From assembly GCA_014281115.1 (NCBI GenBank), contig JACONQ010000003.1, positions 2,728,001-2,792,000 on the forward strand: a stretch of 64,000 nucleotides of DNA. The letters are read 5' to 3'. The position numbers and the translations under genes are program-made. The stretch is from Laburnicola sp. R22_1. Its lineage: Eukaryota; Ascomycota; Dothideomycetes; Pleosporales; Didymosphaeriaceae. How positions within the stretch are numbered: the stretch's first letter is position 1; the number at the start of each line of letters is the position of its first letter. Of this stretch, positions 57,110 to 64,000 are shown piece by piece. Under the pieces are notes generated by a model, which saw nothing but the letters and a program-made list of their open reading frames with translations, made no database searches and was not told the origin of the DNA.

Positions 57110-59300
57110 GTTTTGTGGGGTTACTAATAACAATAGCACTAACCTTTATATAAAGATAAGAGCTAGTAGAATCAAATGCTATATTAGAAAGTATCCTATT
57201 AATCTAAAGCGTTAGTAGGCATTGGCTGCTGCTGGCGTTCTAGATCTTAACTGTCTTATTATATAACGCTAACGCGATTTAGGCTAAGTTATAAAAGAAG
57301 GCTACTAAAGTAACCTAATTACTATAGCCCTTAAGCGTCTAAAGACAGGCTCCCTATTGTTCTATTATAGTTAGTTTTCCTGTAAGCTCGCAAGGTTCCT
57401 TATATTAAAAGAGATTCTATATTAAGCTCTGCCTTAGACTAAATATAAGGGCTAATATATATATCTAAAGGGGCGTATTTTCTATTACCCCCTTATAATA
57501 TATTATAAACTAACGCGCATCTTAAACTAGTTAAAGTGTAGTAGAAGTGCTTACTTATTTCTAGCTACTATTAGTATGTATTTGTTATAAAGTAGGATAC
57601 TTATTTAAGTATTACCTATACTAAACCCTCTAGTTTTGCTATTAACACTACCCTATTTAATGTATTTTTATAAAGACTTAACGCCTCTAACTAGTAGAAA
57701 TACTTGTGTCTAAGAAACTTATTAACACTACCTCTATCCTAAAGGTTAACTAGATTAACTATAGAAGAGATAGAATTTTAGTTATAAATATAATTAATTT
57801 AGTAGATGTATAAGTAGCGTAATAACACTAGTGGATCTAGCTATAGGAGTTTAACCTACTTAATAGAATAGCCTAGCGCATATAAGTTATATAGTCTATT
57901 TAAGTAAGATAAATATAACCTATAGTAATCTTATAAAGAGTACGTAGTAGACGTTTTTCTTTCCTACTAAAAAGATATTACTAGATACCTTTTTAAGTAG
58001 AAAGTCTTTTGCAGATTAATATATAAAGTAGACTACGCCTTTTTATAGAGTAAGAAATAATCTGCAAAAGCTAATAATCTTCTAAAGCTCTGTTTTATTG
58101 TCTATGTCCTTAAGCACTTTAATAAAGACCACAAGTTTTTTATTATAATTAGCTAATACATAAGCGCAATTAAAGCTAGCAACTCTTTACACAGTTTAGT
58201 ATTATCTAATATGCTAATTTGCTGCATTATCTACCCATAGAGCGCGTTAAGCCTAGGTAGTAAGGAGTCTAGCTTCTTTAGAACATTCTATTTCGCTATC
58301 TTCTTAAGGTCCTAACACACTAGCGCTACCCAGAGGAAGGTGCTATTTGCGTTTAATATTAAATGCTTAGACACCACATTTTAGGTCTAACTATTATATC
58401 TCCTTCACTATATTAGCTAGGACACCTTATATTAAATAAAGACGCTAACAGACGCTAACAAGACTTTGCATTTAGCTCTAGAATTAACTTTACTTTATAC
58501 CCTACTTACTATAGCTACTCTTTAATATCTAGCTAGTTGCGGCTAGAGACAATCTATCTAATATAGAAAGATGTAGATAATTACTTTATAATAGAATAAA
58601 GTAGCTTTAGCAAGTTAGTAACGTATTTATCTAGCGCGTTAATAATTAGGTAGGTATTATCTAAGCTTAGGTTCTGCAATACATCTGCAAAGATCTCTAT
58701 TAAAGTAACCTATATATTCGCATTCTTAAATATAGTCTTACTCGCCTACTTATATATCTTATAAATATGCAAAATAAGTGCTAGCTACTAACTAACAAGT
58801 AAGTATAATAGTCTGCGTAGTATAGCTGTGGTACTATTAATATATAAGTTAGTCGCTTAGCAAAAGAAGTAGGATATAAGCGCTGTCCTAGCTATTATCT
58901 TCTATAGCTTATTAATAATACCGCAAAGCAGTATTATCTTACCCTTGCTAGGATTACCTCTAAACTATAGCAGCTAACTCTATAGGTTGTTGTGCTATTA
59001 CTAGAAATTACTATTATTAAACATCTAGTGGTATAATTTCTTTAATAAGCCTCCCTTTGTATCTTTAATACGCTTATTATTATTATAGAAGTTAGTTAGA
59101 TATAAGTTACAAAGGCACTCTTCTCGCTTTTAAAGGCTCTCTTACTACTTCTAGATCTTGTTATAAAGCTGTTAAGCCTCGCCGCATCGCCGTAGTAAGT
59201 ATAGAGAAAATAATTACTATAATACTGCCTATAAGGACCTCTATAGCTGTTTACTATGCCCACTACAGATTTAACACTAGTTCTATAACTCTACTAAGAA
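57110..59300 (-). pseudogene. NACHT-WD40 (HET-E-like NLR) pseudogene
   Basis: Minus strand. In order: an N-terminal part of unclear type; KRIKDTKGGLLKKLYH (about 59075-59030); P-loop/Walker A FRGNPSKGKIILLCGIINKL (58958-58932 for GNPSKGKII; family GxPGKGKT); Walker B TYLIINALDK (58655-58624, Asn for Asp); LWVALVC-stop-DLKKIAK (about 58350-58310); LDSLLPRLNALYG (about 58270-58230); YFIY-stop-SAKDFLLKKVS (58030-57975; family HQSAKDFL); one WD40 unit GACL-stop-TLKGYSN (57353-57333) to DKTVKI-stop-NASSSQC (about 57240); then LQINRILSNIAFDSTSSYLY. STAND NTPases of this type sense non-self and can trigger cell death. Here stops, frame changes and motif losses rule out function. Start not determined. 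Confidence 0.75.
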
Positions 59301-59499
59301 CTATTATACTATAATAGCGCGCAGATTTGCTAGGAGGGCTTACACTTTGCTACTATCTATATTACTAGTAGATTTATCTTCTAGGGTAACTTTATTAGTC
59401 TTACTATAAGTAAGCGCGTGCTACTAGTAATTAGTGTTAGCTTTTATACTTACTACACGCAGACTTTACTACTACTATCTAGTCTAACTATATAGGATA

Positions 59500-61370
59500 T
59501 TTTACTTACTTTTTACTTACACCTATAAAGGCCTTTATTGCCTATAATACTCTATATAACTAGATCTATATATAACTTAATACTTATAAGGTAAATATAA
59601 GTACCTATACACTTATAGTGTAGGAACTTAGTAGGGCTAGAAAAATATAACTCGTGCTTAACTATGTGTAATAGCACTACGCTAAGTATAAGGCTATATT
59701 CTAGATTAAGGTAGGCTAAAAGAAGTTGTTAGAGTGGAATATTATCTACCTATACTAAATACTATTTAGATTAATAGTAGCTATAGGCATAAAGATAGTT
59801 ATTATTAAAGATACTCTAATAGGCATAAAGAGCTAGTTTACTAGATAGTAAGACCTATAGCTAATAGTGTTTAATAGCGCTAATACTATTAAGGATAGTG
59901 TAGCTAGTAGATATATTAATATATAGTACTTTATCCTAAATATAGTAACTCTATATACTATTATTATAAGTTAAAGCAGCGTAATAGGAGATATAACGCG
60001 GCTAGAGGGAGTGTAGGTAGATAAGATAAAGAAGGCGTAGGTAGTTAAGCTATCCTACTACTACTTCTAGCTTTTATATAATAATATAGGAATTAAAAAT
60101 AAGGTTACTATTATTATAAGAGAGCTTAGGTATCTAGCGCTTATAATTACTTTAGTGGCAGTGTATATAGAGACTATACTATAGTTATAGTATAATAATA
60201 GGGCGTACTTACTAGAGTATTAGTAGTAATAGCGTAAGCTACTAAAGTAAACGCTAAAGAGTTTAGTGCACTAGTATATTAAGAGTGTGCTTATAATATA
60301 GAAAATATTTTATTAAATAGTGTTTAAGTAGTATTCTAAGACACTAATACTTATACTAATACTATTATACTTAAGCTTTAATAATATCTTTCTTAGACTA
60401 TTTAGTAGTAATAAATAGGTAAAAGATATAAGATATATAGAAGACAAAGTTAATAGTAATAGTATAAGCTAGAGAGACCTTATCTTTCTAGGTTAGAGGT
60501 TAAATAGGTATAAAATTAAAAAGTACTTCTAGGTACTATAAAAGCACTTAGTAGTGTAGTAAAAGATAGACTAATAGAGCTATATAATATATAAGCTAGT
60601 ATATATATAGGGTTTTAATTAGCTAATAGAAGAGAAATAGCATAAGATTAGCTAGGTAGCGTTTAGGCTTATCTTAAAAGTAATAGAGGTTATAGATAAT
60701 AATATAGTACTAAAAGAAAAGCTAAAGATAGTGTTGTATATAATAGTAAGCTTTATAGCACTAAGGGGTAAAAGTAAAAAGTAAAAGGAAGTTATAAAGA
60801 TCTTACTAGATAACTTAAAAGAAGTAGGCTTATTTCTTAAGAGTGTTAGAAAATAGTTAAAAAAGTATATAGTATAAGAGATTATATTGGATAAAACAAG
60901 GAAAGTTCTTAAAAAAGAGCATTTAAATACTATCTTAGTAATATATAATCTTGCTACTACACTTAGAGACTAAGGCTAGCTAGATAAAGTAGCTAAGATA
61001 AAAAGGAAGTGCTAAAGAAGATAAGATAAATTCTTAAAAAGAAGTATCTTTGTATTATTATAGCAATAGGTAACCTTGTAAGCACACTTAGAGACTAAGG
61101 CTAGCTAAATAAGGCAGCTAAGATAAAGAAGAAGGTGCTAGAGAAAATAAGGCAGATTCTTAGAGAGAAGTATCTTTCTACTATTATAGTAATAGGCAAT
61201 CTTGCAAATATACTTAGAGACTAAGGCTAGCTAGATAAGATAGCTAAAATATTAAAAGAGGTGCTAGAGAAGAGGTGGTAGATTTTTAGGAAGGAGTATT
61301 CTTATACTAGAATAGCTATATAGTATTTTAATATTATAGTATAATATTAAAGTATATAGCAAAGCTTAAT
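59500..61370 (+). pseudogene. NB-ARC-TPR (NLR) pseudogene
   Basis: Plus strand, divergent from the NACHT gene. Reading through stops: degraded P-loop ELSRARKIQLVLNYVQQHY (59623 onward; family GLGGxGKTQ), YKAIF-stop-IKVG, Walker B LIVFNSANTIKD (59861-59896, Asn for Asp), ILNIVTLYTIIIS, ITRLEGV-stop-VDKI, KVTIIIRELRYLALIITLVA (about 60100), LSFNNIFLRLFSSNKQVKDI, RDLIFL, LKEVGLFLKSVRK, then three kinesin-light-chain-type TPRs of 42 residues: LNTILVIYNLATTLRD-stop-G-stop-LDKVAKIK and two more. The LRDQGQLD-type segment starts at 60962, 61087 and 61213. The 125-bp first spacing (126 second) implies a 1-bp deletion near 61000. No N-terminal effector domain identified. Confidence 0.78.
60902..61320 (+). 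repeat. Three tandem 126-bp TPR-coding units
   Basis: The segment CTTAGAGACTAAGGCTAGCT recurs at 60962, 61087 and 61213, with the following AAGATAAA...AAGGTGCTA...ATTCTTA conserved between units. 126 bp corresponds to 42 residues, the usual size of a kinesin-light-chain-like TPR. Part of the NB-ARC-TPR relic. Confidence 0.85.
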
Positions 61371-64000
61371 CTACACGCCTAGTTATAAAAGAGTATAATT
61401 ATTAAAGCTTTTAAATATTTAGTTATATATATAGCTTCCTTATTACTTTATTATATTAATAGTTAAATATTACGTATAGTTATACTACCTATAGTTAAGA
61501 GGTAGATATAGACTACAAACTATTTAAAAATACCGCTAGCCTAACTTACTATTACGCTATAATAATAAGATATTATATAAGTATATAGTATATAGTTTCT
61601 AATATATACACTATAACTACTAGCGCTTGAATAGTGTAAATATATATAGTTTACTTATATTATAGAGTTAATTTAATTTTACTCTAGGCGCCCTATATTA
61701 TATATTTTAATATGTACCTTTATAGATTTATAGCTTAAGCAAGCTATGTTAAATATAAAAACGCACTTTAACTAGGGTACTCTACTAAGCTTTATAGTAG
61801 TCTATGCGGGATAGTAAAACACTAAATAGTAATAGGTCTAATTATATAATATTACTAATATATCTGCTTTTAGGCTAATTACTTACTAGAAGTACTACTC
61901 TCTATAGTAGATAGTTATTTTACACAATAGCTGTATATAATAAGTGTCTTGAGTAGCTATTAGATAATTTTTATATATTTAAACAATTGTTTATTTAATT
62001 TTAAGCGTATAGTAGTAAAGAACACAATTATTATATAAAAATAGTGTTATAATAATATACTATATAGAGAGTAATTTATAAAATATAATATTCAAGTTAA
62101 AATAAATTTTATATAAAAGCTACAGCATAGCGCTATAATTTGCCTTATTTTAGTCCACTATTAACTTAATAGAAGAAAACTATAGGGCAGGCTATAGGTT
62201 AATTAGATTTTAAAGTACCTCGATTCCCTTTTAGAATATAGAAGTTTTTACTATATAGGAGGAAGGTTAGTAATTATATTAGTAGTTAAGGTTGTTTTAA
62301 GCTAGCCAAATTTAGTAATCGCGTTAATTAGAAATACTAACTAGGGTGTTAATATTACATAAATTTGTGCGCTATACTAGATATAAGGCTAGTATAACTT
62401 TCTAGTTTTATAGAACAATTTAAGACTTAGGTAACACTAATTAAGGACACTTTAGAGAAGGGAGGGTCTAATAGTATTATAGTGAGGAAGAAACTCTATT
62501 ATATTATAGATTAAGGCTTATTATATATTAGGTAAGAAGATAAAGTTCTATTATATAATTCTTAGATTAAAGGAGTTTAAAATATCTAGAAGTAACTATA
62601 GTATATTATCTTTATATAGTTATAGTAGATATTAGTATATATATAGATATCTAATTGCTTAAAGTTAAAGTACCCCTTGTAATTCTTAGCGTAGGGGGTT
62701 TCTTGCTCTATAGAAATAGATATTACATCTATAAAATTAGCACTATTATTATTGCCCTCTTAACTATTTCGCTCTAATAAGGAATTATTTATATATTTAG
62801 AAGTTTGGTAAAGTATATTAATAAAGCTTTGTAATTTAGTAGTTAGTTTGTTTATCTAAACTATATCCCTATAATATAGTTAGAGAGTATTAGAAATCTA
62901 GAGTATATCTAACTAACGCTATAGTGTATCATAAACGTTCTTACTCTATAGTTAAATAGTAAGAAGTAACTAGGTAAGCTTTTTATTGTCTACTTTTAGG
63001 TTAGTTTTATTTTAGTCCTAAGCAAATCGCTTTAGTTGTTAATACTATAGGTACTTTATAATAAGCTTAAAAGGATAATAATATACTAAAATAAGACTTA
63101 GAGCCTTATTTAGATCTATAGTATTAATAAATTAGAAGAATTAAATTAAGACTATAATATTAAGCCTGCTATATCTAACTACACTATATAAAAAAATTTA
63201 TTACGTAATATACTACTAAATAGAGGTATTAGAATATAGCTAACTTAATAAGGTATAATAGACGCAACTAAAAGTTAAAAATATTTCTATTACTTCCACT
63301 AGAACGTTTATTATAAAATATTACTTTTAACTATATGCCTATATAATATAAATTTAATTAAGACTATTAAGATTACTATCTTAAGGTATATAGATTATGG
63401 TAGCGATAGCGTTATTATATAGATAGTACTATTCCGCAATTATTATTAAATATAGCTACTAGTTAGTCTTCTTTTAAAGATACAAGAGCTTAGTAGTATA
63501 TTTCTAAGTATGTTTATAGCATATATTTCCATCTTATTAGTTATGTTTAGAGTAGAGATAATTATTTTTCTTATAATCTACTAAAGATTTCCTTTAATAT
63601 AGTTAACTATGGGTCTATAATTCTTATTTAAACTATTAACTTATTAATATAGCCCTAAGACTACTAAACAGCAGAATAGTAAATTAGTTTATCTAATAAC
63701 GTCTAAAATAATACAATTTAATTAGAAGCGAAGTAATAACCTTAACGCTTACTTTTTTTAATAATACCTAAGAATATTAGTGTTAGTTTTTCTACTATCC
63801 TATCTTATAGTAACCCTAGTCCTTACGCCGCTTAACTTCCTATAAGGAAAAGGTAGGCCTTATAGTGTTTAAGGCCTTAACCTACTTAGCTAGTCTAATA
63901 TTAAATTAGAATATATAGATTGCTATTAGGCTTACCTTTTGCTAGGGGTATACTTTATTGCATATATCTGTTAAATAATATAGAAAGAGCTTAAGAGTTA
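61371..64000. other. AT-rich decayed sequence, no gene recognised
   Basis: TA-dense sequence with no usable open frames. The minus strand at about 63500-63990 has frames broken mainly by TAG/TAA (LKLFLYYLTDICNKVYP near the end), possibly a former gene running into the window from the right, but no family is recognised. Confidence 0.3.

Overview
The window looks like a transposon-packed, RIP-degraded (repeat-induced point mutation) block from a filamentous ascomycete (Pezizomycotina). Almost every reading frame is broken by TAG/TAA where homologous frames have TGG, CAG or CAA. The damage is nearly all C-to-T or G-to-A, mostly CpA-to-TpA, and TpA is abundant throughout. I found no intact host gene, rRNA, tRNA or CRISPR array. 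The longer open frames are fragments of transposon proteins or chance frames.

Layout. 1-515: 3' end and LTR of a Copia element. About 516-7110: minus-strand Gypsy remnant (gag, integrase, tandem-repeat leader, primer-binding site, LTR). 7111-22000: a second minus-strand Gypsy (gag-protease, polypurine tract) split by a minus-strand hAT transposon. The hAT carries a well-preserved Copia element (9042-14570, 5-bp target duplication CCTCT) and pogo-like element A1 (15486-19496), and A1 carries pogo-like element G (16771-18908). About 22-26.9 kb: unidentified decayed sequence. 26933-30597: pogo-like element B with element C1 inside. 32646-34494: pogo-like element E, inserted in a dead LysM gene (minus). 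36.1-38.48 kb: a dead chitin-binding/GH18 chitinase gene (plus), divergent from the LysM gene. From 38482: a second Copia element (K, minus) whose LTR lies in the chitinase 3' coding region and whose reverse transcriptase is split by element A2 (41089-42960). 46888-54533: pogo-like element D carrying H (47915-51922), which carries F (49769-51693), and separately C2 (52286-54076). 57.1-61.4 kb: two dead NLR-type genes head to head, a NACHT-WD40 gene (minus) and an NB-ARC-TPR gene (plus). The rest is AT-rich and unassigned.

How it fits together. Nine pogo-like insertions of eight families are bounded by TA target duplications. They encode related DDE/DDD transposases, and removing a nested element restores the frame of its host where I could test it. 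Seven families have terminal inverted repeats built from two tandem 16-17 bp units, probable transposase-binding sites. The remaining gene relics belong to chitin perception/defence (LysM, chitinase) and non-self recognition (two NLRs), so the region reads as a graveyard of accessory genes. Boundaries of heavily decayed features are approximate. Gene names come from motif recognition after reading through the stops and were not checked by database search.
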